This document shows, piece by piece, positions 43,154-52,311 of a stretch of DNA of 64,000 nt; the first letter of the stretch is position 1, and the number at the start of each line of letters is the position of its first letter. The stretch is from Dielma sp000508965. Its GTDB lineage: Bacteria; Bacillota_I; Bacilli_A; Erysipelotrichales; Erysipelotrichaceae. The notes beneath the pieces are model-generated. The model was given only the letters and a program-made list of their open reading frames with translations, did not search any database and was not told where the DNA came from. The translations under genes and the position numbers were made by a program. The stretch is from positions 1 through 64,000 of the forward strand of contig BAHV02000020.1 of NCBI GenBank assembly GCA_000508965.1, given 5' to 3'.

Positions 43154-45706
43154 ATGAATGACAAACCCATTTTTTTAAGTGATAAGTTCAGCCCGGCACA
43201 GCTTCCGGAGGTATGTGTACCGCGTAAAAGTTTGCTGACGCGTTTTGATGAAGCATCTAAAGACGGCTTTGTGTTTGTTTCTGCTCAGGGCGGCAGCGGC
43301 AAAACGGTAAGTACATTACTTTGGCTGGATCAAAATGAACAGACACCGGTATGGATCGGGCTGGATAGCTACGACAATTCCCTGTCTGTGTTCTACAAGC
43401 TGCTTGCCACGGGTTTTTATTCCCTTCAGCCTGACAATAAAAGATTAGAGCACATACTGACAGATCCGGCGTTTTCCGCCACACCCGTAGAACATACGGT
43501 TGAGCTGCTCAGTGAATTGTATCCGAAATCCGACCGCCATGTAATCGTGTTAGATGATTTTCATATAATAACAAATGGAGAAATCATTAAATCTTTACCG
43601 ATCATACTGCGCCGTCTGCCGCATACGTTTACCTTTGTCATCCTTTCCCGCGGTGAAATGCCAACCGAACTGCTGCCGTTCATTAAGGATGAAAAGAAAA
43701 ATATTATTCAAAGAGATGCGCTGCGCTTCTCAGAAACTGAAATCAAATGGTATATGAACAAGCTGGGACACTTTCTTACACCGGATGAGGCAAAGTTTGT
43801 CTATATGGCAACTGACGGCTGGGCCATCGGTGTAAATGCTGTTGCTCACTCCGGGAAAGTTTCCGGAGGCAGCGGGGATGATTTTGCTCATTTCTTTGAA
43901 AGCTTGGCTTGGAATACATGGGATACTGATTTGCGGAGGTTCTGTATGTGTACCTCTGTTGCTGATGAGTTTGATACCGAGCTTGCATGTGCTCTTTCCG
44001 GGAGAAGTGACGCCTATGGGATCATGGAGGAGCTAAGCAGATCCAATTCTTTTTTAAGCCGTCTGCATGGAGATACATTCCGCTATCACCATCTGTTTCA
44101 GGAATTTTTACAAAAACAGCTTGCGGTATCTGCGACTGATACAGCTTCTCTCTATAAAACAGCTGCACGTTATTATAAGGATCATGAAGATTATTCGCGG
44201 GCACTGCGTTTCTGGCTGATGAGCGGCGACTACAAGGGAACGGATAATTTTTTATTTCTCTTTCTGTTTAGAGGCCACAAAAACGGTGTGGCAGATTACG
44301 CAGATTTCCTGCATAGCTTTTTTGCAAATCCACTGCCCGAACGCGCCTCCCGTGAAGCACCCGTGCTGCATGTCCTATACGCATGGTACTATTACCTTAC
44401 CAGCCGTTATAAGGAATATGCAAAGCATATGGATGCCATCCTTCTGAACCTGCCGCGAATTGCTAAAGCGGGCAATGAATTTGTGGAATTTGCGATGCTG
44501 GCCTTTCACGTAGACTACCGGAAATCACTGAAAACACAGGTTAAGCTTTTCTATCTGTTCGGTAAGGTACTGAAAAGTTATACCCAGTCGGGTCTTGCAA
44601 CAAATATTGCGTCCTTTACCCACAATCTTCCATATATGCACCGAAGTAACCGTGACTATTCAGAAATTGCCCTTGATCCATCGATACTTGACAAGATCGA
44701 CGTCACTTTTGCACCGCTGCTTGGTGCGGAATGGGTGTATCTGCGTCCGGGTATCATGGCCTCTTTTGCCTATGAGCGCAACCAGCTGGAGACAGCCTAC
44801 CAGCAAAATAATCATGTCTGCAATCTGATTACAAAGGATAATAAGCCGGATGGACGTATCTGCGTCTTGATTTTGCAGCACAGCATTCTCTGGCAGATGG
44901 GACGGTACAGTGAAGCCGCTAAAGTTATAGAGGAGCTGTCTGTATTTGTTAATAGTTCGGCACAATATTTCTTGCCGAACCTGACAGCCTACCATACATT
45001 GTGGAAGCTGTTTGACGGTGATAAAAGCGCAGCTCAGGAATGGCTGGCAAAGTATTATGTCACTGATATCGATCATATCGAATTCTTCCGTTCTTTTCAG
45101 CATTTTATCACTGCCCGTGCCTATGCGGCACTGGGTGATATGAAAAATGCCATGCACTATCTGCTTCTGCTCAAAGATTTTGGAAAAAACTTAAATCGCC
45201 CGCTGGATCGATGCGAAGCAGGCGTCATGCTGGCTGTTCTGTATTGGGAACAAAACCGCAAACAAGAAGCAGAAGCCGAGCTTATCGAAGCATTGGAAGT
45301 TCTGCAGCCCTATGGCTTCATACGGATTGCTGCTAATGAAGGTAAATCGGTCGTACCGATTCTGAAACGGATTCTTAATAAAGCAGGCAGCAATGAGTAC
45401 ACCGGTTCGCTTCGCCGAGCATATATCAATGAGGTAATGCTGGCAGCGCATAGCTTTGGCATCAGCCACAAGGGATACATGGCGGATATAGGCAAAAAAA
45501 CGAACAAGCAAATCAAGCTGTCCAAGCAGCAGACACTGATGCTGGAGCTGCTTGCTCAAGGGTTTAAGAATGCAGAAATTTCAGAAATCACGAAACTCAG
45601 TATACCTACCATTAAATCGCATACGTCGCTGGCCTACAAAAAATTGGAGGTAAATAATTCAATGGATGCCGTGCTGAAAGCCAAAAAGCTTGGATTGATT
45701 AAATAG
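43154..45706 (+). CDS. MalT-like LuxR-family ATP-dependent activator (STAND)
   Basis: An 850-residue regulator of the MalT/LAL class. An N-terminal STAND ATPase has Walker A AQGGSGKTVSTLLW near residue 45 and a Walker B-like HVIVLDDFHII near 130. The middle (about 330-760) looks like TPR-type helical repeats for sensing. The C-terminal 65 residues are a LuxR helix-turn-helix (KQQTLMLELLAQGFKNAEI, SIPTIKSHTSLAYKKL). It is divergent from the four-helix-bundle and surface-protein genes, which it probably activates. The inducer is unknown. AAAGGGG precedes the start. Confidence 0.9.
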   Translation: MNDKPIFLSDKFSPAQLPEVCVPRKSLLTRFDEASKDGFVFVSAQGGSGKTVSTLLWLDQNEQTPVWIGLDSYDNSLSVFYKLLATGFYSLQPDNKRLEHILTDPAFSATPVEHTVELLSELYPKSDRHVIVLDDFHIITNGEIIKSLPIILRRLPHTFTFVILSRGEMPTELLPFIKDEKKNIIQRDALRFSETEIKWYMNKLGHFLTPDEAKFVYMATDGWAIGVNAVAHSGKVSGGSGDDFAHFFESLAWNTWDTDLRRFCMCTSVADEFDTELACALSGRSDAYGIMEELSRSNSFLSRLHGDTFRYHHLFQEFLQKQLAVSATDTASLYKTAARYYKDHEDYSRALRFWLMSGDYKGTDNFLFLFLFRGHKNGVADYADFLHSFFANPLPERASREAPVLHVLYAWYYYLTSRYKEYAKHMDAILLNLPRIAKAGNEFVEFAMLAFHVDYRKSLKTQVKLFYLFGKVLKSYTQSGLATNIASFTHNLPYMHRSNRDYSEIALDPSILDKIDVTFAPLLGAEWVYLRPGIMASFAYERNQLETAYQQNNHVCNLITKDNKPDGRICVLILQHSILWQMGRYSEAAKVIEELSVFVNSSAQYFLPNLTAYHTLWKLFDGDKSAAQEWLAKYYVTDIDHIEFFRSFQHFITARAYAALGDMKNAMHYLLLLKDFGKNLNRPLDRCEAGVMLAVLYWEQNRKQEAEAELIEALEVLQPYGFIRIAANEGKSVVPILKRILNKAGSNEYTGSLRRAYINEVMLAAHSFGISHKGYMADIGKKTNKQIKLSKQQTLMLELLAQGFKNAEISEITKLSIPTIKSHTSLAYKKLEVNNSMDAVLKAKKLGLIK

Positions 45707-45720
45707 ATATGCATCACAAG

Positions 45721-45778
45721 CCATACTGAACGGTCAAGAGAAGAGTGACTCTCTTAAATGTTGGGTATGGTTTTTTTA
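45721..45778 (+). terminator. terminator of the MalT-like gene
   Basis: An outer CCATAC/GTATGG stem (45721-45726 with 45765-45770) encloses an inner AAGAGA/TCTCTT stem, followed by seven T residues. Confidence 0.78.
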
Positions 45779-45810
45779 TAATTAATTAAAAAGAGGAAAT
45801 CATACGATAC

Positions 45811-45840
45811 AAAAAAGCCTTCTCCTTTTAGAGCCGGCTT
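45811..45840 (-). terminator. weak terminator candidate after the NHEJ genes
   Basis: AAGCC/GGCTT stem (45840-45836 with 45820-45815 region) followed by six T residues on the minus strand, about 100 bases after the ligase stop. Confidence 0.35.
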
Positions 45841-45942
45841 AATACTTTTGATGATGACATTCTAATTCAGATAGCCTTAATCGTTCACTTCTTTCAACAG
45901 ACTATCAAAGCTGAAATCTATACATAGAGTATAAGCCTGCTT

Positions 45943-46875
45943 TTATCCTTTCTTCTGACATTCCTCAGGTTTCTTATCCTCACGGAATCCCTTGAATACC
46001 GGCTGACGCAATCCACCGTTTTCCGTATATTCCATAAATTTAACTGTACCTACAAGGAAAGGCTTGATCCATACTGCCTCATCATTTCCTTTCGGCTTAG
46101 GATCAAAGGGACATTGATGTGATTGACTTGAATGTTCATAAAGATAGTTTAAAGATACTCCCATGGTAACATGTCCGCAATAGCTAAGCTGGCCTTGTTC
46201 ATACTGTGCAAGTATTAAAGATACAATTCCTTTTTCTTTTGGTATATAACCGCAGATCACATAATCATCATCAAGCAGGTTTTTACACTTGATCCAATCT
46301 TGTGTTCTTTTATCCTCTGCATAGATACTTTGCTTACGTTTAGCTACGACCCCTTCCAGCTGCTTCTGACAAGTTAATTCATATAAAGCTGTACCCTGCT
46401 CTTCGATAAACCGTGAGGTATTGATTCTCGCTGTTTCATCGATCAGCTTCGATAGTATCTTTTTACGCTCCGTCAATGGCTTTTTCATTACGCACTGACC
46501 GCGGTCATAAAGTACGTCAAAAGCAGTAAAGGTAGCCGGCAGCCTTTTTGATGCCAGCTGTATTTTGAAACGGTCAGAAGTTAATGTCCGCTTTTGTATT
46601 TCAAAGAAATCAGTTCGTTCATCTTTATAAATGTAAAGCTCGCCGTCAAGAATACATGGATGCTTTACCTGCTGACCTATCAGCGATAATTCAGGAAACT
46701 TATCATTCAGCTTTAAATTACGTTTATTACGCAGTTCAACCCTGCCCTTTTCAATATATGCAATACAGCGTACACCATCCAGCTTTAATTCATAAATAAA
46801 ATCTGGATCATCAAAAATCGGCTGCTCCTTACCGATCAGCATTGGCTTGATGCCATGTTCAGCATAAGGGTTCAT
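45943..46875 (-). CDS. ATP-dependent DNA ligase of the LigD type (NHEJ)
   Basis: A 310-residue ligase. Motif I ELKLDGVR places the adenylated lysine at residue 31; further motifs are FTAFDVLYD (III), LEGVVAKRK (IV) and DWIKCKN (V), followed by an OB domain. It matches the ligase part of LigD, without the polymerase and phosphoesterase domains found in Bacillus or Mycobacterium LigD. It joins DNA double-strand ends held by Ku. Its ATG shares a base with the Ku stop (TAATG), so the two are coupled. Confidence 0.9.
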   Translation of the reverse strand: MNPYAEHGIKPMLIGKEQPIFDDPDFIYELKLDGVRCIAYIEKGRVELRNKRNLKLNDKFPELSLIGQQVKHPCILDGELYIYKDERTDFFEIQKRTLTSDRFKIQLASKRLPATFTAFDVLYDRGQCVMKKPLTERKKILSKLIDETARINTSRFIEEQGTALYELTCQKQLEGVVAKRKQSIYAEDKRTQDWIKCKNLLDDDYVICGYIPKEKGIVSLILAQYEQGQLSYCGHVTMGVSLNYLYEHSSQSHQCPFDPKPKGNDEAVWIKPFLVGTVKFMEYTENGGLRQPVFKGFREDKKPEECQKKG

Positions 46876-47681
46876 TAATGAGGCGCACTCTTTCTTTTCG
46901 CCGTGACCTTACGCTTAGGTGCCATGGCTGCAATGGATTGCTGAAGTGCTTCCATCAAGTCAACCGGTGTTTCATGATCCTGCTTGCTCTTGGATGATTG
47001 AATTACTTGTTTACCATTGATTTTTGCTTCAATGGCAGCTTTCAGCTTTTCCTGAAATTCATCATGGTATTGGTCAGGTTCATAAGAGCTGGTCATTGAT
47101 TTGATAAGTTTTTCAGCCATATCAAGCTCTGCCTTATTAATCTTAGGATGCAGAATATCCTTAGGCAGAGGCGCTATTTCCTCCTGATAAAATAAAGTTT
47201 TTACCAGCAGTCCATCATCCTCGGGACATAGTGCAAGCAACGTCTCTTTTGTACCGATTACCGTTTTTGCTATTGCTACCACACCTAATTTACGCATCGC
47301 TTCATACAATAACTCATATGCCTTTTCCGCATGCTTCTCGGGGATTGCATAATAGTTTTTTTCATAGAAAATATCATCCACATCCTCAAGCTTGGTGAAG
47401 TGCAGAATGTTGATTGTCCTGTCCTTCTCAGCTTTCAATTCATTGATTTCTTCCTCACTCATAATGACGTATTTATCTTTTTCATATTGATAACCCTTGA
47501 TGATATCTGTACTTTTCAATTCCTTTTCACAATTAGGACAATATTTTTTATACCTGACCCTTTCATGGGTATCCTTGCATAGTTGATTGAAGGAAATATC
47601 ATTATCCTGTGTTGTACGATACATCTGAATCGGAATATGTACAAGTCCGAAAGAAACAGCCCCTTTATGTGCTGCTGCCAT
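46875..47681 (-). CDS. ku: Ku protein, non-homologous end joining
   Basis: A 268-residue bacterial Ku. Recognised by KGAVSFGLVHIPIQMY, CKDTHERVRYKKYCPNCEKEL and YEKDKYVIMSEEEI; a basic C-terminal tail (PKRKVTAKRKSAPH) is typical. The homodimer threads onto DNA ends and recruits the ligase encoded by the next gene. GAGGTGATC precedes the start. No separate promoter is clear; the gene starts 60 bases after the histidine kinase gene. Confidence 0.94.
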   Translation of the reverse strand: MAAAHKGAVSFGLVHIPIQMYRTTQDNDISFNQLCKDTHERVRYKKYCPNCEKELKSTDIIKGYQYEKDKYVIMSEEEINELKAEKDRTINILHFTKLEDVDDIFYEKNYYAIPEKHAEKAYELLYEAMRKLGVVAIAKTVIGTKETLLALCPEDDGLLVKTLFYQEEIAPLPKDILHPKINKAELDMAEKLIKSMTSSYEPDQYHDEFQEKLKAAIEAKINGKQVIQSSKSKQDHETPVDLMEALQQSIAAMAPKRKVTAKRKSAPH

Positions 47682-47740
47682 ATGATCACCTCATCGCTAG
47701 TATGGCGTTTAAATATGAATCAATGCCAATACTTATAGAA

Positions 47741-48817
47741 TTATAAAGGCAGTGTAAGGGTAAATATCGTTGCATTTTCATCGCTGGCTGCACATATTGT
47801 ACCATGATGTGCTTCCATGATCGCTTTAGCTATTGCCAAACCAAGACCGGCTCCCCCCAAGCTGGAACGTGAATTGTCCAGACGATAGAATTTTTCAAAA
47901 ATCATATCCAGTTTATGCGAAGGAATCGGATCTCCCTGATTGCTGATTTTAATGAATAATAAGTTATCTTTTATGTATTCTGAGATGTGGATCGCCGTAT
48001 TCTCATAACTGTAAGCTAAAGCATTTTTTAATATATTATTCAGCACGCGGCCAAATTTATCAGGATCAATATAAATACTAACCCTATCATGGATGTCGAT
48101 GCTGATTGTTTTATGCTGTGCCTGAGCAAGCGGATAAAATTCATCAGCTAACTGCCGAAGCATCAGCTGCAGATCAGCTTTTTCTTTATTTATAATGATT
48201 GTCTGAAGATTGAATCTGGTTATCTCAAAGAATTGGTCAATCAATGATTCCAAACGATAGGCTTTATCTAACGCTATGCCAGTAAATTTTGCCTTCTGAT
48301 CTTCGGGAAGTGTCCCTGCTTCATCAAGAAAACTGAGATAACCGATAACAGAGGCTAACGGTGTTTTTAAATCATGAGCCAGATAAGTAATTAAATCGTT
48401 TTTGCGGGCGGCTTCTTTTTCGTACAGTTCTTTTTGATGCTCATTTTCAAGTTTCAGCTTCAGCAGTTCTGAATTCATAACTGAATACTCGGGATAATTC
48501 AATGAAACTGTTTCTGTGCCATGAATGATTTGCAGCATAACTTTTTGGAATTCTGCGCGCTGCTTACCGGCTGTATATTTGCCATAGAGTACAAATGATA
48601 AAAATAAGGCAGGATTAACAAAAAGGAAAATAGAAATAAGAACAGATTTTAATTTCAGCCAATTGGGCTCAATTGCACCGTTTTCATAAAAAACCATAAA
48701 ATTATCGTAAAACCAAAGGACTAGCTTACCATTCCAAAAATAGTCATAGGTAACCGCAATAATGATGCCTAAAGCTAAAAGCAATAAGGTTATTTTAATT
48801 ATTTTTTTATTTGCCAA
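47741..48817 (-). CDS. VanS-like sensor histidine kinase
   Basis: A 358-residue membrane kinase with two helices (about 5-27 and 52-74) around a short extracellular loop. The H-box is LITYLAHDLKTPLASV with the phosphorylated His near residue 150; N-box NILKNALAYSYENT, G-boxes SNQGDPIP and GGAGLGLAIAKAI complete the ATPase. The VanS/EnvZ-like layout with a tiny sensor loop suggests that cell-wall stress or a membrane signal is read. It overlaps its response regulator gene by eleven bases. Confidence 0.92.
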   Translation of the reverse strand: MANKKIIKITLLLLALGIIIAVTYDYFWNGKLVLWFYDNFMVFYENGAIEPNWLKLKSVLISIFLFVNPALFLSFVLYGKYTAGKQRAEFQKVMLQIIHGTETVSLNYPEYSVMNSELLKLKLENEHQKELYEKEAARKNDLITYLAHDLKTPLASVIGYLSFLDEAGTLPEDQKAKFTGIALDKAYRLESLIDQFFEITRFNLQTIIINKEKADLQLMLRQLADEFYPLAQAQHKTISIDIHDRVSIYIDPDKFGRVLNNILKNALAYSYENTAIHISEYIKDNLLFIKISNQGDPIPSHKLDMIFEKFYRLDNSRSSLGGAGLGLAIAKAIMEAHHGTICAASDENATIFTLTLPL

Positions 48818-49499
48818 TTTTATAACCTACTCCCCAAACGGTTTTAATGTACTTCGGCCGTTCTTTAGTATCCTTCATTTTCTCACGCAGATGGCGGATA
48901 TGTACCATGACTGTATTATTGCTGTTGATTAGATAATCTTCTTTCCATACAGCTTCAAACAGCTGTTCAGCACTGATGACCTGTCCTTGATGTTCGCATA
49001 GTATCTGAAGCAATGCATATTCTTTCGGTGTCAGTTTTAATGGCTTTTCATTCAACGTACATGTATGACGTTTAAGATCCAAAAACAGACCATCAATGCT
49101 GATGAATGCTTTTTCTTTTATATTCTCTCCATAATCATGATAACGGCGAAGCTGTGCTTTTACACGGGCAACAACCTCAAGCGGGGTAAATGGTTTCGTA
49201 ATATAATCATCAGCACCGATCATTAAACCATTGATCTTATCAATTTCACTGTCTTTTGCGGTAAGCATAATAATCGGAAATTTATGTCTTTTCCTAATTC
49301 TCATGCATAGCTCTATGCCATCCATTTCAGGCATCATAACATCAAGGATCGCTAAATCAGCAGAATGTTCCTCAATGTATGCAAGTGCTTCTTTCGCATC
49401 AATAAACACATGAACCTCATAATTTTCATTTTTCAAATATAATCCTACAAGTTCAGCAATTTCTTTTTCATCATCGACAACTACGATTTCAGTCTTCAT
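48807..49499 (-). CDS. VanR-like OmpR-family response regulator
   Basis: A 230-residue response regulator. The phospho-acceptor Asp is in LAILDVMMPEMDG (residue about 53), with Lys in ITKPFTPLE. The C-terminal winged helix (LTPKEYALLQIL, VMVHIRHLREKM, YIKTVWGVGYK) binds DNA. It is the second gene of an operon with a C39-family peptidase and the kinase, and probably activates that operon through direct repeats seen upstream of the peptidase gene. Confidence 0.93.
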   Translation of the reverse strand: MKTEIVVVDDEKEIAELVGLYLKNENYEVHVFIDAKEALAYIEEHSADLAILDVMMPEMDGIELCMRIRKRHKFPIIMLTAKDSEIDKINGLMIGADDYITKPFTPLEVVARVKAQLRRYHDYGENIKEKAFISIDGLFLDLKRHTCTLNEKPLKLTPKEYALLQILCEHQGQVISAEQLFEAVWKEDYLINSNNTVMVHIRHLREKMKDTKERPKYIKTVWGVGYKIGK

Positions 49500-49508
49500 A
49501 TCGTTCTC

Positions 49509-50342
49509 CTATCCGTGAAACAGCCATCCGGCTGCAATCTGAGGCAATAATGTATCTATATCCCACTGCTGTTCCGTCCGGGTTTTACTGTTAGGGTCAT
49601 GTACTCGTATCGTTGAGTCATCATTGACTCCGCATAAGACAATAAAGTGTCCGGTTTTGGTAAAATCACCGGGAAGCATGCTGACGATCAGCGGGATTCC
49701 GGCCTGGAGATTCTCCATAATAACTTTCTCATTAATCAGCAGATATTCGCAGGTTATACCATGAAGATTGGCATAGTCTTCAAACAGCGACCATAGTGTA
49801 CCTTGTCCATTGATATAATAACCGTTGTTTTGAGCATAATCCGCAACAGATGCGGGCGTAATGGAGAGATCCTGACATAAATAGCTCAGAACCATTGATA
49901 AGACGGTCGGCCCGCAGCCAGTCAAGGCAAGAATATCTTCACCGTAAAATGAATATCCCCAACGCTCATCCCATTGAAAAAGAACCGGAATGCCGTTTGT
50001 CAGCTCTGCTTCATCCAAACTTAGTGATATTGTATTGAAATGCGTAGGATAGTTATAAACAAAATCAAATGTATCCAAATTACTCGCAAGCAATTCGAGA
50101 TATTTCATGGGATAGCTCTGATACATCGTTATCATTTCGGCCAAGCGCGGATCATTAGTTTCAGTAAGCAGTGAATCGAATATTTTCTGATAATCAAAAG
50201 GCAGTTCTGCGATTTGTTCTTTCATATTGTCGTTTATTTCCGGTTGTATCAGCAAGCCTATGACCGTCTCACTTATCTGAAACAAGCAGATCATTAAGAC
50301 AGCTAATAGGGCGGCTCTGCTTAATTTTACTCTTCTTTTCAT
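49509..50342 (-). CDS. C39-family (Peptidase_C39_2) membrane-anchored cysteine peptidase
   Basis: A 277-residue protein with one N-terminal anchor helix (about 9-29). The C-terminal 165 residues show the papain-like C39_2 fold: IPVLFQWDERWGYSFYG, catalytic Cys in LTGCGPTVLSM, His in TGHFIVLCG and Asp/Asn in HDPNSKTR. Faces outside. It starts the operon encoding the VanRS-like pair, so its product may be tied to the signal those proteins read. The peptide substrate is unknown. Confidence 0.85.
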   Translation of the reverse strand: MKRRVKLSRAALLAVLMICLFQISETVIGLLIQPEINDNMKEQIAELPFDYQKIFDSLLTETNDPRLAEMITMYQSYPMKYLELLASNLDTFDFVYNYPTHFNTISLSLDEAELTNGIPVLFQWDERWGYSFYGEDILALTGCGPTVLSMVLSYLCQDLSITPASVADYAQNNGYYINGQGTLWSLFEDYANLHGITCEYLLINEKVIMENLQAGIPLIVSMLPGDFTKTGHFIVLCGVNDDSTIRVHDPNSKTRTEQQWDIDTLLPQIAAGWLFHG

Positions 50343-50378
50343 ATGAAGTCCTCCTGGTTCATATGAATAGTTAACCTT

Positions 50379-50432
50379 ATTTTACAGCAGAATTCTTTCA
50401 TACTCCCTTAATAGTTTCTTATGATTTTCTTA
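50379..50432 (-). promoter_or_regulatory. promoter and OmpR-type direct repeats of the C39/VanRS operon
   Basis: On the minus strand TAAAAT (50384-50379) lacks a -35 box. Two TAAGAAA repeats, 11 bases apart (50432-50426 and 50421-50415), lie immediately upstream of the -35 position. Such spacing is usual for OmpR/VanR-type activators, so positive autoregulation is likely. Confidence 0.5.
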
Positions 50433-50446
50433 AGATGCTTTTTAAA

Positions 50447-50505
50447 TCAAAAAAAGCTGACTTACATACACGGTCAAATCGTTTTTCCCTTATGCGTATC
50501 AGCTT
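50447..50505 (-). terminator. strong hairpin with T7, transcript of origin unclear
   Basis: AAGCTGA/TCAGCTT stem (50505-50499 with 50460-50454), extended by GTAT/ATAC pairing, and seven T residues on the minus strand. tRNA-Leu upstream already has its own terminator at 50631-50654, so this one may end a short unannotated RNA from about 50505-50630. Confidence 0.5.
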
Positions 50506-50630
50506 CATTTTTATTCGTAAATTTATTTTTATCCTGTCATACCATTGAAATGTTATACATATAGTCCTGTTTGAGAACAGCCAGCAAAATAAATAGGACT
50601 AAAATTTCAAACGATATAATTGCCCAATAA

Positions 50631-50654
50631 AATAAAAACCCTGATAACAGGGTT
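50631..50654 (-). terminator. terminator of tRNA-Leu
   Basis: AACCCTG/CAGGGTT stem with a four-base loop (50654-50637) followed by TTTATTTTA on the minus strand. Confidence 0.8.
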
Positions 50655-50666
50655 GTATTTATAAGA

Positions 50667-50749
50667 TGGTGCGCGTGAAGGGACTCGAACCCCCATGGTT
50701 GCCCGCTAGATCCTAAGTCTAGTGCGTCTGCCAATTTCGCCACACGCGC
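50667..50749 (-). tRNA. tRNA-Leu (UAG anticodon)
   Basis: Acceptor arms GCGCGTG (50749-50743) and CACGCGC (50677-50671) pair perfectly; the 3' A and CCA are encoded at 50670-50667. The anticodon stem CTAGA/TCTAG holds the loop CTTAGGA, giving anticodon TAG. The T arm has GGTTCGAGTCC. A variable region consistent with a class II leucine tRNA lies between. Confidence 0.95.
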
Positions 50750-50902
50750 AGATTTAATTGCTATCTGATTATAGCATATTTATGATAAAATGCAAGCATT
50801 ATTTTGATTAAGATTCTTTTATCAAAATTATATCCTTCCATTAATAGTGTATGATTAAGTGTTATGATGCTTGTATGAAGAGAGCAGACCGGAAGGAGGA
50901 AT

Positions 50903-51904
50903 ATGAAAAAACTAATTTTATGTCTCAGCATTGTTTTTATAAATATGCAGCCGATTAAAGCAGCAGAATGGAAAGCCTTAGATGAGGATTGGTATTTACT
51001 GAATGATAACGGCAGTATAACCAAAGGAATCGTTAAATCGGACGATCACTATGAATGGTTTGATCAGCAAGGCCGCTGGCAGCGCACCCTGCAGTATCCA
51101 TTACTGCTGAGCGGCTATAAAACATTGGATCATCTTGTTGCCGATATTCTCGATTCAATTTATGATCCAACCCTCTCTGAGCGGGATCAGTTAATGACCA
51201 TTCAGACATGGCTGATGGAACATGCTTTTTATAAACAGCATATAACAGATCAGACACGCTGGGGTGATTATGAAACTGACAGCGAAAAGATCGGCATTCA
51301 GCGCCGGCTTTGGGAGGCTGCGCCCATTCTCCTTGACCATTATGGCAGCTGTTTCAATTATGCAGCCTGCTTTTACTGGCTGACCCGCTCGCTTGGCTAT
51401 GACAGCATGATCGTCACTGGAACGTGGCAGACCCTGCCGCATTCATGGAATGCGCTTTATCTAAATCAATGGCTGTTCTTTGACGTTACTATGGCCGATG
51501 CATTCCATGACCCAGATACTTATTTTATGATGAATAATCTCCCTGATGATTACCAAACAGATGACTTCGCACATTCCCTGCGGCTGCATGAATGGCAAAG
51601 CTATACAGATCTTGAAAAAGAAACTACGGTAATCCGCAGGAAAGAAGAATTGTTTGACATGTTCAGCAGGCAAAGTAGTATTGATATCATCGATGTCTTT
51701 TATGCCGGTGAACCTTTTTGTATGGACATGTCCGCAATGTTGGTTAATGCGGCAGATATCAGTTATCTTTCAGTTGTTCCAAAAGCCTCTGATGCAGCGA
51801 TGATGCTTAAAGGCCAAATGGTTCAGCTGCGGCTTACATTTAAACATCAGCTGTTGGATCAATGGCTGATGAAAAACCAACAGACATTTTGTCTCACAAA
51901 CTAA
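50903..51904 (+). CDS. secreted transglutaminase-like protein with a wall-binding-type repeat
   Basis: A 333-residue exported protein. A signal peptide (1-20) precedes a segment like a choline/cell-wall-binding repeat (EWKALDEDWYLLNDNGSITKG). Residues about 100-215 form a transglutaminase-like core with Cys in YGSCFNYAACFYW, His in LPHSWNAL and Asp in LFFDVTMAD. Such proteins act on cell-surface proteins or wall peptides. GGAAGGAGG precedes the start, and a TATGAT -10-like box lies about 40 bases upstream. Confidence 0.8.
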   Translation: MKKLILCLSIVFINMQPIKAAEWKALDEDWYLLNDNGSITKGIVKSDDHYEWFDQQGRWQRTLQYPLLLSGYKTLDHLVADILDSIYDPTLSERDQLMTIQTWLMEHAFYKQHITDQTRWGDYETDSEKIGIQRRLWEAAPILLDHYGSCFNYAACFYWLTRSLGYDSMIVTGTWQTLPHSWNALYLNQWLFFDVTMADAFHDPDTYFMMNNLPDDYQTDDFAHSLRLHEWQSYTDLEKETTVIRRKEELFDMFSRQSSIDIIDVFYAGEPFCMDMSAMLVNAADISYLSVVPKASDAAMMLKGQMVQLRLTFKHQLLDQWLMKNQQTFCLTN

Positions 51905-51930
51905 AAAAACAAAGCCTCTGCTTTGTTTTT
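51903..51930 (+). terminator. terminator of the transglutaminase-like gene
   Basis: ACAAAGC/GCTTTGT stem (51909-51915 with 51920-51926) flanked by A and T runs; also usable in the other direction for the small gene at 51935. Confidence 0.82.
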
Positions 51931-51934
51931 ACTC

Positions 51935-52144
51935 TTAAACCCCTATTTCATTCATTCTGTTGAATGCTGTATGAATCTTTTGCTGATATAACTGCCAGTA
52001 TTCCTCAACGATCTGCGCACCCCAGCGATTAATGAGATGCTGCTTCATCGCATCACTATTCATTTCGGCATTATACAGCTCTACGTAAAGCTCATGGAAA
52101 TAATGGACACCCCAATATTCCAGCTCACTGATTCCCTTGCCCAT
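51935..52144 (-). CDS. small hypothetical protein
   Basis: A 69-residue soluble protein, rich in aromatic and acidic residues (YWGVHYFHELYVELYNAEM). It has a strong AAGGAGTAAGGT ribosome binding site and a terminator behind it, so it is probably expressed. No family is recognised. Confidence 0.55.
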   Translation of the reverse strand: MGKGISELEYWGVHYFHELYVELYNAEMNSDAMKQHLINRWGAQIVEEYWQLYQQKIHTAFNRMNEIGV

Positions 52145-52311
52145 GTTTACCTTACTCCTTATATTGATAATTTTACAATTCTTGACAGGTTAACGCAAGC
52201 AAATATGAGCAGAACATTCATTAAGCCTCTATTAATATGAGCATTACTTGTAGTTAAAACTGATTGAATTGCTTAATCAATATAATTATACATAAAGGGT
52301 CGGGTGATTGC

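Noticed and set aside
44660..45157. 165-codon minus-strand frame inside the MalT-like gene
   Set aside because: It is antisense to a well-supported gene and has no recognisable protein features.
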